64,000 nucleotides of DNA from Phytophthora colocasiae. Taxonomy: Eukaryota > Oomycota > Peronosporomycetes > Peronosporales > Peronosporaceae. Made by a program: the position numbers and the translations under genes. The stretch is taken from NCBI GenBank assembly GCA_018806915.1, contig JAGKQI010000087.1:186001-250000 (forward strand), read 5' to 3'. The notes beneath the pieces were generated by a model. The model was given only the letters and a program-made list of their open reading frames with translations, was not told where the DNA came from and did not search any database. Below, piece by piece: positions 1 through 9,531 of this stretch (position 1 is its first letter; the number at the start of each line of letters is the position of its first letter).

Positions 1-734
1 TAAACGCTGTCTTTCATCTTTCAAAAATATGCTATTCAGCAGGATAGATATGCTCATGAACAGGTAAATGTTGCAACAGTGGCGCCCGCCAACTATCCGT
101 TTCATTTGAGAACTGAGAAAACGCCTACACCAAGAAAAAAAACGGAGGACACATACAGCTTCGGAAAATAATGAATAGTCTACCTTGCTAGTCACTTTAT
201 GTCGTATTATGCAGCGAACTTATGCTGCATTATGCATTGCTCGTATGGTGCATGTGGACCATCAGCAGAAGACAGCAGAACCGACTCCTTGATCAGCTGT
301 TTCTCGACGTAACGCTGTAAAATAGTATATAGGACTTTGTATGAAAAGCAAGTAAACCGGTACCGCAATCAGATGATTACCGCAAACAGGTGGCGGTAAT
401 CATCTGATTGCGGTACCGGTTTACTTGCTTTTTGTATGCCTTCTCATTTTCTAAAAATTCGAGTTTGGTTTCTCGATATTCGACTGGTCTCTGGCCAATT
501 GCACATGGTCTTTGTGCAACACTGCACGGTCCTTCTGCAGCATTATGCAGCTTTGCATGGGGCATCTGGATACAATTTGTTCTGCAACATGCAGTGTAAG
601 CGGGAAGTGTCCTGTCCATCGCCGAGCGTGTGCACACTTCCCAAGCCCTTTAAGCGACGTTCTATACAAATTCCTAGTATAACTGTACTGCATAATGCAG
701 CGTAAGAAGGTCAAAATCAGCCGGGCTGGAGGGG
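1..734. other. Gene-free flank with inverted repeat
   Basis: I see no convincing gene here. Open frames are short and overlap one another on both strands. The stretch contains a perfect 40-bp inverted repeat (344-383 / 393-432) and several copies of a GCATTATGCAGC-like word in both orientations (around 220-240, 536-552 and 690-706). At about 735 the sequence changes abruptly into the RNase H end of a decayed retroelement, so this is the DNA beyond a truncation breakpoint. Confidence 0.6.
344..432. repeat. Perfect 40-bp inverted repeat, 9-nt loop
   Basis: The arm 344-383 is the exact reverse complement of 393-432, separated by 9 nt (384-392). The DNA or its RNA could form an 89-nt hairpin without mismatches. 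The flanks (GTATG on the left, TGTATGCC on the right) do not continue the symmetry. The arms are not recognised as transposon termini. Confidence 0.95.
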
Positions 735-737
735 TTA

Positions 738-2186
738 ACTCTCTAACGTTGATGCAAAATTCGATGTTGCTCTCACGATTGCAACGCTCGATCATAGCCC
801 GCTCAGTGTCACTGAACTCCACCTGCAAATATTGCTGCTGAGCAGGAAATAGTGCGCACAAACCCCGATCGCTAGCATCCATTTGAATGTGAATGTCTGG
901 CTCGTGTCTGCACACGAAACGTGACAACGGAATCCGGTTTAGTCGGCCAATTGCCAGAATGACAGTAAACCAACGCAGATCTTCCTTAACATCTTCCGTC
1001 ACCTCTGTAAATCCAAAACGAGGTGCAGTTCTCGCGAGAGCAGCTACACGCTGAAAGAACGAAGTTGCAGGTCGGATACAAGTAACGACGTGACGCAAGC
1101 TCCCTAAAAGCTTCTGAAGCTGCGTACGTGTAGTTGTAACCCGCTTGGACACGTCCGAAGCGCGATGAAAACTTTTGCTGCTGGCATCGAAACTGTGAGA
1201 GCCTCCAGGTCCCAGTCCAATCCGAGTGCTCTCCCCCGCGTAAACCAACCGGAAAACTTTTTCTCATTGCATGCATTGGGCCCTAGCACAGACACCATGG
1301 AACAGCGTAAAGCAATCTCTGCCTCAGCCAAACGAGAGCCAATGTCAGGTTCGATAGAGATATGATCATCGCACCACGTTTTCTCATCGAAGTTTTCACG
1401 AGCAAGAGCTGGTTGTAGCTGTTATTCCGGTGCGGAATTGGCATAAAGATGACCAATTGCAGCACCTGCTGTCCAATAGGAAGATGGTGAATTCTTCCAA
1501 CCGAACGGACAACACAAGTCTATCACCAAAATTCCCAACTCGGGTATCGTACCAGCAAACCGACCAACATGATCAGCAGATATCGGTATGTTTCGGAATG
1601 CCCCATTCACGTCGCCGGTCATCATCTGCTGCAACTTCGGGAATATTTCTGCTACATCCAGCGCCCGGTTAGAAAGTGCCTCAGCACCATCGTACGATAC
1701 CTCAATGTCCTCATCAGGTTTGGTATTATCGTTCACTGATTCTCCCTCTGGGAACGACAAGTCGTGAATAATACGAGCATCCACAGTCAAATCGACCTCT
1801 CCCTTTTCTACGGCTCCGAATGGACTGCAAGTTATACCTTCCAGTGTAGGTAGAAGACCCAAATCAAGGATGAGATATCGGTTGGCATCCTGCCCCGCGC
1901 GGAGATGTTTAACAATAATATTTAGAGCGCGCTTGGCGGATCCGTGGTTCGCCGGCGGATTGTCTTGACGCTTGCATGGTGCTTTCCACTCTATGATGCA
2001 CAATAGAATGCCATCGTGAACGGTATCGATACTTTTTCCAGGATATGTCACTTGTAGGAATTTCAAGAGCTTTGTTGGGTCTAGAGTCCAAGCTTGTTTC
2101 TCCTCGTAGTAAACGGACGAACTCTGGTATTTGACATCCAGACCGACGCAAAAAAGTGCTATACACTGCTTGTTTTTGCCTGTCAA
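738..2186 (-). pseudogene. RT-RNase H of Ngaro-like copy 1, frameshifted
   Basis: The RT blocks are spread over three frames. 1422-2186 carries SPFGAVEKG, DARIIHDLSFPEG and GDVNGAFRN (first catalytic Asp) and then VIDLCCPFGW. The catalytic box reads WCDDH near 1345-1360 in another frame (1104-1331). The thumb and RNase H (MDASDRGLCAL, then INVREL) are in a third frame (451-1248). The RH is cut after the second catalytic motif at about 738, and what follows in the open frame is unrelated DNA. There is a stop at 1422 and a frameshift near 1150. It is clearly non-functional. Confidence 0.8.
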
Positions 2187-2228
2187 TCAGATACTTGGGG
2201 TTTCCGTCTAAATCCACAGACACCGGCG

Positions 2229-2984
2229 TTAGCTTTGGTAGTGACAGTCCCTGTCGAGCGAGAGCCCGGTTGCCGTGGCATACTGCAAATTTAATTCTGC
2301 TAGGCGCTGTCGCGCTAGGAGGGTTTTCTTGAAGTGCAGTCGTTTCTGAAGAATAAATTCCTTGGGATCTGGTACATCGGTGATGGTAGTGCCAGGTATT
2401 TGGCCTTGCGAATCTTTGCCAGACGCCGATGACCCGTTGGGTAGTGATCGAACTGCCCTATCCGTAATCGAACTAACATGTCTAGGCTCTGCGTTAGCCA
2501 AAGTGGATGGGTTTTCTTCGTCTGGAGAATTTTTGACGGACTGACTCGGTAATTTCTCTGCTTCACGTTGCGAGGGCAGACTCAAACGTTTTACCTCACT
2601 GGGTGGCCTAGGCCGGGACCTCCTTTCAAGTTTCCACTGGTTGAGTGGCACAAATGTGGACGGGCTCGAGAGCTTTCGCTGGCCGAGCGGCCCGGAGGTG
2701 GACGGGCTCGAGAGCTTTCGCTGGTCGAGCGGCCCGGAGGTGGACGGGCTCGAGAGCTTTCGCTGGTCGAGCGGCCCGGAGGTGGACGGGCTCGAGAGCT
2801 TTTGCTGGTCGAGCGGCCCGGAGGTGGACGGGCTTGCTGCTTTAGTTCCAACAAGCGGTCCGATATCGGGTGAAACTGTACTCCTGGATTGAGCTGTCCG
2901 CGTGAGACGTTGAGGTTGTATCCCGTCCAGTAGTATGGGTTTACCAGCGGAGTTCGCTCTACCCCGCGAACATGGCGTCGACAT
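2229..2984 (-). pseudogene. Linker/pol N-terminal ORF of Ngaro-like copy 1
   Basis: This 251-codon frame lies between gag and reverse transcriptase and is in the same register as gag, separated from it by one TGA. It is Ser/Pro/Arg-rich and contains four exact-length copies of a 14-residue unit (SSPSTSGPLDQRKL). The last third (RLHFKKTLLARQRLAELN) is Lys/Arg-rich and helical. It runs into stops at 2229-2190, while a different frame there (1909-2223) continues the expected RT linker, so a frameshift is present. No enzymatic motif is visible. Confidence 0.5.
2657..2824 (-). repeat. 42-bp tandem repeat, four copies
   Basis: Four consecutive 42-bp units (2657-2698, 2699-2740, 2741-2782, 2783-2824) differ at one or two bases, with degenerate partial copies at both edges. 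Each unit is 14 codons, so copy-number change keeps the frame; the minus-strand peptide repeats SSPSTSGPLDQRKL. The length and homogeneity fit replication slippage. Confidence 0.9.
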
Positions 2985-3038
2985 GTGCAGGTCCTTTGCC
3001 TTTGGGATGACCAGACCTAGATTCGTTCCCAGGCTCCA

Positions 3039-4832
3039 TCACTTCATGTCTACTGACACACCACCGTAGCTCTTTTCAATGAATTCGCGCACAATGTCAG
3101 GCAATGTAGCCGGCTTGAAATGGCAAAGATGTTTTATCAAACAGTTGCCATTCTTCCCTTTGCAACCTTGAACGGACAGGAAACGAAGACATATCTCCTT
3201 CTTGCCTTGCTTAGGCAGGGCATTACGGACTTCAATCGGTATTGATACTCTCTTGTTCACTTCTGAACCACGGTTGGGCCTGTCCGAGCGCACCAATGTT
3301 GTTTTAGCAGTTCTAACAGCCGAGATTATGTCCTGACGGAGAATCAATTGATGTACTCGCACAAAGGACTCATGCGACGCGCTAAAATGACTCTTGATTG
3401 TCGAGGCTTGCTGCCAATCATCATCGGCAACATGTACTCTAAACAATTCCAACTGGTCATCGATCCACGCAGTTACTTCCGCCAGTGCTTCTGTAGAGGT
3501 CGGCAGCTCAGTTACACGTAGCTCGCTGAGAAAGGCTGCCGCGGCGTTCAACGTTTCATGGACGACAGGTTGATAAAGGTGGTGTGTGATATTACACAAT
3601 GCTTCCACAGCACCAACAATGACAGAGAAACTTGTCGCATCGGGCGCAACGGGTAATGTGTTCTTCTTTGAGAAATTGCTCATATCGCTCTTTCTAACCA
3701 GGGACCTCTTCTCCAGTTCCGTCACACGACTGAAGTGCAAGATGGACAAGCCTCTCGTACCGAAATCCCAACAAAATAAGCCTCGCAGGACAGCAGGGTG
3801 TGGAAAGAAGCCAAACTTTCTCCAAGATACCTGCACATATTCCACAAATCGTTGCGCCGTCATTGACGCGTACTTACCGTTTACGAGAGTGAGATGGATT
3901 GAATTCTGCATCCCGGAGGGTTGAAATTGAGTATTTCCGGTACTCTCATCACCACGTCTTGATACTAGTTGAATGGAACTACCCGGCCCCTCTGTAGTCA
4001 CTCTATGAAGCGAGATCAATTGATCAACGTCTTGCACACTTCCGCGGCGGCCTTGTATTGGTGCGAACTCCGTGGGTGATCGACTAGCTGCTGGAACCGA
4101 CTCCAGCTTGCTATTTGCGAGACGCCTACGCTTAGATTCAGGTTGATCGGTTGAACGAGTAGGTCTCTGTGCTTCTTTGCTTTGGTCATTCGATCCAACG
4201 TCGTCATCGGAATCGCTGAGGCCGTCACCCAAAACGAACTCGGAATCGAGGGTTGGAGAACGCCGTGCCGGATCATCTGACTCGGTTTGATTGGGAGCTT
4301 CATCAAATATTGAGTCACCAAAGACCATACCAGTAGGTGCCGCTCGACCCCCTTCTTTGTAGAACACGTAATCTAATATGTTCCGTACGGCTACTTGAGA
4401 AATTTCAAAGCTTGATATATCCAGCAATGGTAGCATTCTGGATTCGTCAATCTGTTTACCATCGAGATCGCCCAGTAACATTCTTGGATCGCGGGTAGCT
4501 GTTACGCCGATGCCATTGAATTTATTGTACACGTTGTTGTGTAGCTGCATCATCTCCTGCAACATCACGAGACTTGTACTTCGGCCTCTGCAAGGTTGTA
4601 ATGCATAGATCTCAACGGCTATGTCTTGAGTCAACATTGGGTTATACACAATAGCTGTGTCATCTCCGCCAAAGTTGACGTCTAGTTGCCCTTGTTTCTG
4701 ATCGATATCCCAACGGTATCTAACGACCAGCCCATAATCCCACACGCGAGCACCTCCTTTGCGAATACGTGCGGTGCATATCACACCACCGACAAAAGTG
4801 CCGGCACCATCTAATGCTTCGCCTTCTGTCAC
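3039..4832 (-). pseudogene. Gag-like protein of Ngaro-like copy 1, 5'-truncated
   Basis: The frame is open for about 597 codons but has no ATG at its head: the first listed codon is GTG, and the frame is open only back to a TAG just above 4870. So the N terminus is missing. The C-terminal 60 residues align by eye with the gag of the second Ngaro-like element in this window: CLRFLSVQGC, a second Cys about 7 residues on, then a HxxHF-type patch and a xxKSYGG ending. This looks like a single Cys/His zinc-binding finger. The middle is Ser/Asp-rich and probably disordered. The frame ends with a TGA at 3039-3041, and the next frame (2229-2984) is in register with it. Confidence 0.7.
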
Positions 4833-5648
4833 CGCTCGAGGGAGGATTTCCGCTTCGGATAACTCAACTGTCCACTAGCAACCAGTCTAACCCTCAGATT
4901 TCCGTTTCTGGGGGCAGCTTCGACCTTTCCGTACGCAAACCCAACAACGTTGAAGACCCCCGGTTTGAGATAATAATAGGTTGGCGTCATAATTGGTGGT
5001 TACCCGAGAAGGTTTCCTTAGAGGCTCTTATCTGCGGCGCGGAGAAATCGAGAATGAGCGACACTTGTGCGTGCTCTTCGATCTCTCGCCGATTCTATCT
5101 ATAGACTTACAACGGCATCGGGAAACTACGCTTTCCTCCTCTACCTGACTAGCTCTGCTGTCCTGTATCCTCGGCAACCTTCAACCCCCTGGACTTTAGC
5201 CACTGAACCTTCGAAGTTTGTTCGTACAAGAAATGAATGAGAGAGAATATCGTCCTGTAGATACACGAAATGACGTCGTTAGCTGGTAAGTGTCATGAAA
5301 CAGTGGTCTACAAGGGTCACCGAATTATCTAGTATTCGTTCCGAAGTCATCAAACTTGAAACTCTTCCAATACGCCTCGGCATCCACATCCAAGCAGAAC
5401 GGCAGGACACCACAATGCGCATCAAAAACAATTCGAACAATGATACTCGGTTCCAAACGCGCTGCTTGTTTCCGGATTTAGTATATCCTACGGCGGGTAA
5501 TACATTGCGACGCTTGCTGCTGAACTCCACAGACCTCGGAGTGTCTGGGCTGGAAGACATGTCCTGCATTGTGATTCACAGATTGTTTAAATCAAGGTGG
5601 AGCGCTGGCATCTCCGTGATCAAGTGGGTCCGTAGTTTTGGCTAGTTG
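4833..5648. other. No recognised gene
   Basis: This region lies between the truncated Ngaro-like copy and the copia LTR. One open frame of 116 codons (5295-5645, +) has no recognisable motif, and overlapping frames on the other strand are about as long, so I do not call it. The copia element has landed at the right edge and duplicated AGTTG (5644-5648). Confidence 0.5.
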
Positions 5649-6055
5649 TGTTGGGATTGCACTTCGCCGTCTCCTATACTGGGTCCCTACCTCGAAGCAC
5701 GCAGCTTTCACGCGCACAACGCGTGCCAAGTGAGGACAACAGTGGAAGACGCGTGGATGCTGCAATACGATTGGCGGTCTACCTTGGATACACTATTCTG
5801 ATTGGACGAGAACTTCAATTTGCTGATCTCAAGATGTGCACAAATCGTTCCCGTTACATCAATCGTTCCCGTTACATCAAGCGTTCCCGTTTCACAAGGC
5901 GTTCCCGTTACATCAAGTTTCACAAAGGTCTACAAGGGGAGCTCAAGGAGAGCAAGGGTAGATTAGTGACTGCGGGCTAACTCAATAAACTCACTTTTGG
6001 ATTTACTTCCTCCTACTCACTTCACTATCAAGCCTCGTTCGCTATACTCTCAATT
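5649..6055 (+). repeat. 5' LTR of copia element
   Basis: 407 bp, begins TGTTGGGATTGC and ends CTCTCAATT. It contains a four-unit 18-bp tandem repeat (5845-5916; core CGTTCCCGTTACATCAA) that could be an enhancer-like array of binding sites. The boundary is fixed by the AGTTG target duplication. Confidence 0.92.
5845..5916 (+). repeat. 18-bp x4 tandem repeat in LTR
   Basis: Units at 5845-5862, 5863-5880, 5881-5898 and 5899-5916 share the core CGTTCCCGTTACATCAA; the third unit is the most divergent. The same array sits in the 3' LTR at 18146-18217. Direct repeats upstream of the LTR transcription region are a common form of retroelement enhancer; that role is inference. Confidence 0.85.
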
Positions 6056-6072
6056 GGTTATGAGCCCAAGCT
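6056..6072 (+). promoter_or_regulatory. Primer-binding site, half-tRNA iMet type
   Basis: GGTTATGAGCCCAAGC follows the LTR directly. It is complementary to an anticodon stem-loop GGGCTCATAACC, that is, the CAT anticodon region of initiator tRNA-Met, and not to a tRNA 3' CCA end. Drosophila copia is known to prime from a cleaved half of initiator tRNA-Met in the same way. The gag ATG (6060-6062) lies inside the site. Confidence 0.65.
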
Positions 6073-8826
6073 ACGCCGACAACATCGACAAGCTCGTGGA
6101 AGACAACTACTTCCACTGGGAGTTCAACATGCGGATGAAGCTCGCTCGGAAGGGACTGCTACCGCAGATCATCAAGCCCGAGTTCGACCAAGTGAGTGAT
6201 CGCTCCACGGCGGAATGGAAGACCAACGATCTGAAGGCACTTAGTGTTATCGCTGGAGACGTGAGTCTCACGTACCAAGTCTACGTCCGTGGAGCACTGA
6301 CTGCCGCTGAGGCGTGGACGATGCTCGATGAGCACTTCAACAAGAAGACGCTCAAGAACCGGCTTCTCGTCACCAAGAAGTTGAACAACTTCAAGATGGA
6401 GCCCGGGACCAAGTTCGCTTCCCACGTCGATCAGTTCAAGTAGATCGTCCTCCAGATGGAGACGATCGGTGAGACTCTGGATGAGACTCGCCAGCTCGTG
6501 TTGCTCCTTGGCAGTCTGACGGACGAGTACAAGATGATATGTACTGTGCTCGAGAATACGCCAAACGTGTCGCTGGCCTACGCGATTCAAGCTCTCTCTG
6601 GTGTTCAAGCTTCGGATGAATCGTCATCGGCTCAAGAGAAGGCTTTCGCTACGAAGAAGAAGGACTTCGGGGGCAAGCGTCGCTTCAACGGCAAGTGCTG
6701 CTACTGCAAGAAGCAAGGGCACCGAGAGTTCGAGTGCCGCAAGAAGAAAGCCGACCAAGAACGAGGGCAAGCTGCGCAAGAGGAAGCGTCCGACGACTTC
6801 TCGTTCATGGCTACGAGTGCGATGACCAAGAGTGAATGGATCGTCGACTCTGGTGCAAGTTCGCACATGACCAGCGTCCGGGACAAGTTTGTGTCCATGA
6901 AGGAGCTGAAGACGCCAGTCCGCATCATGATCGCGGATGGCTCGAAAATCGACGCAGTTGCAAAGGGCACCGTCGGGTTGAAGCTGATGGACGGGAAGTC
7001 TGTCAAGCTGTCGGATGTCCTGTACATCCCAGAAGTTGAAGGAAGCCTCATCTCGGTGTCGAAGCTGGCCGAGAAAGGAGTCGTCGCCCAGTTCAGCAAG
7101 GACAAGTGTACCTTTCGCTACGGGGACGCTACTGTGATGGAAGCTAAGCGCTGTGGAAATGTCTACAAGCTGAAGACAGTGGGGACGAGGTGTGTCATGC
7201 TGCAACGACCACTCGTAAGGAGCCATGGGCTGTTGTGCACGCCCGACTCGGCCACATCCCGTTCAAGCGTTATGAGAAACTACTTACCATGGCAGAAGGA
7301 GTGCCTCGCATTACGGGTGGAGTCCCTGGGGACGACGTATGCGCTGGCTGCTGCATGGGCAAGATGAAAGCTGACGACTATCCAAGGCATCCGGAGAAGG
7401 TCGTCAAGAGTGCAGGTGTGCTTGAACTGGTGCATACGGACGTGATGGGTCCGATGCAGACGAGGACACCTGGTGGTTGCACGTACGTTGTGACATTCAT
7501 TGACGACTACTCACGTCACGTGACCGTCCACTTCATGAAAGCGAAGTCGGAGGTGCTGTCCAAGTTCAAAATCTACAAGGCAGCGATGGAGAACGCTACG
7601 GGCAAGAGTATCAAGCGTCTGCGTTCGGACAATGGTGGTGAATACACCGGTCGCCAGTTCAAGGCGTTCCTCAACCAGCATGGCATCAAGCATGAGAAGA
7701 CGGTGCCATACACGCCTCAGCAGAACGGTCTGGCTGAGCGCATGAACCGGAGCCTCGTGGAGATGGCTCGTTGTCTGCTCTACCATGAGAGCGTCAACAA
7801 GAAGTGGTGGGCCGAGGCGGTCAACACTGCTGCGTGGATCATCAATCGGATCCCCAACTTGGTGACTGTGAAGACACCGTTCGAGATTGTGCACAAATCG
7901 AAGCCACAGCTCAGGAACGTCAAGGTGTTTGGTGCTCTTGGCTACGCTCACATCCCCGACGAGAAGCGTCGCAAGTTGGATGCCAAAGCGTTCAAATGTC
8001 GTTTCCTTGGATACGAGGATGGTGTGAAGGGCTACCGAGTCCTCAATGTGTCAACGGGTAAGGTGCAAATCGTTCGCACTGTGAAGTTCATCGAAACGAC
8101 CAATCCCCAGCACCTCATGGTACAGGATGAAGATGAACCAGCAACCAACGTGCCTGTCATGAGTGGACAACCGTCCAAGGGTTCAATGGAGATTGTTCCG
8201 GTCGTTGTTGAAGGTGCAGACGTCATTCCACTTCAACGTGACGTGAACAGTCAAATCATCCCTTACGAGTCCACCCATCCCATGATTACTCGTTCGCGTA
8301 CTCGTAACATCGACGAAATTGACGATCCTGAAGAGGCTGGCGCAACCAAGAAGCAGATTATCCTGCCGTCAACCACGGGGACCAAGCGTCAGAAGATGAC
8401 ACAAGAAAGGGTTAAACCAAGTGGCGAACTGCTCGCACTTGAAGGTGGCCAAGCTATGGCTGCATCGGAGGAAGTCCCCAAGACGTATACAGAGGCGACG
8501 TCAGGCGGGGACAGCGATGAATGGAAGAAGGCAATTGCAAGTGAATTGGAGTCACTTACTGCAAACAAGACATGGAAGCTGGTACCAAGACCGGCTCACC
8601 AGCGCCCGATCGGATGTCGGTGGGTGTTCGCGTTGAAGCGCAACGAGAAAGGAGAAGTGACCCGGCACAAGGCTCGTCTCGTCGCCAAGGGGTACTCTCA
8701 GCGTCACGGGATTGACTATGAAGAGACGTACGCGCCAGTGGCATACCTGAACTCGATCCGTGCTGTGCTGGCTAAGTGCTGTGCTGAAGGATTTGAGATC
8801 GAGCAATGCGACGTGGATACGGCGTT
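6060..8826 (+). pseudogene. Copia gag-protease-integrase-RT (5' part)
   Basis: Start chosen at ATG 6060. The head (ADNIDKLVEDNYFHWEFNM) is a typical copia gag/UBN2 domain. An in-frame TAG at 6441-6443 breaks gag, and the same frame then continues through the CCHC knuckle (CCYCKKQGHREFEC, near 6700) and the protease (WIVDSGASSHM, near 6838). A frameshift near 7185 precedes the pre-integrase motif (HARLGHI). The integrase core shows HTDVMGP, RSDNGGEY and NGLAERMN, giving D, D and E. RT begins with KNEKG/HKARLVAKGYSQ-type blocks and is cut after DVDTAF, where the gypsy element is inserted with target GCGTT. The rest of pol is at 16693-17942. The four lesions make this copy a pseudogene. Confidence 0.92.
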
Positions 8827-9237
8827 TGCAGCGGGGCTGTGTAGGTGTGCACGGCACAGAGGAAGTTTGGTTGACTCGTAGAGTCCTGCTTGCAAGGCAC
8901 TAGCCTTCGGTTCTATACAAGAACCAAGTAGTCCACTAAATACGGGACTCTCACAATCAGTGTCCCTATAATAAAGGAACTAACACTAATTATGTAAAAT
9001 GCAAACTGATTTTTATTTATTTTATTGCCCTAATCCTGAATGTAACGGATTTAGTATCTAACATACTAAATCCTAATCAAATGTAATGTGTGGCTCTGAG
9101 CTAACAGCCAGCAACTGGCTACATATGTGACGTGTGAGAACACTATGTGTCGTACACGGATCTGTGACTTGTGACCTGGATGGTGTATACCACACCTATT
9201 GTAGCCAAGGCGCTCAGCGCCGTGTAACCCCGTTACA
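8827..9237 (-). repeat. 3' LTR of gypsy-1
   Basis: 411 bp; in plus orientation it starts TGCAGCGGGG and ends CCCCGTTACA, so the two ends are near-perfect inverted repeats of TGTAACGGGG. Next to it, 9238-9256 in element sense is a purine run (GGTTTGGTGGGGAGGG), the polypurine tract. The GCGTT duplication on the left defines the edge. Confidence 0.93.
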
Positions 9238-9531
9238 CCCTCCCCACCAAACCGTGGATGCGGAGTATCTACAACTGTAGACATAACTGCCTTGTCAAGG
9301 CCTGTCACCGGCAACTTTCCGATAAAAGAAATCTCTCAACGAGAGTGCGCGGGTGCGCTGGCTCAACGAGCACATTCTTCAATTCTCCCCAGCGAGCCAA
9401 CCGCTCCTGAGGTGTCCAGTGACCAGGCGTCTACGCCCCAGCGCCTTAGCGCTTTCCGGTCTGAGCCCTCGGCTCCTCTCACGCTCTCCATTTCGGAGTA
9501 TTTCGCGGCGTTTCGCCTTCGCTACGGAGCG

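Larger units (their letters stand above)
735..4890 (-). mobile_element. Decayed Ngaro/DIRS-like retroelement, copy 1
   Basis: Read on the minus strand the order is gag-like protein, linker, reverse transcriptase, RNase H, matching the complete element at 21125-32982. The shared gag tail (CLRFL/ISxxGC motif, ending KSYGG / KYGG) and the RT/RH blocks identify the family. The copy stops inside RNase H at about 735, so the tyrosine recombinase and the right-hand repeats are missing. At the other end the gag frame opens after a stop near 4880 with no ATG, so the 5' end is also lost. Several frameshifts mark it as dead. Confidence 0.8.

Noticed and set aside
5295..5645. 116-codon hypothetical protein
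   Set aside because: No motif, no homologue in the window, and an equally long frame on the opposite strand.
5845..5916. CRISPR-like array
   Set aside because: The units are directly adjacent without spacers and lie in an LTR of a eukaryotic element.
7511..7951. Minus-strand frame in copia
   Set aside because: Shadow of the integrase core (HTDVMGP to NGLAERMN), which is clearly coding on the plus strand.
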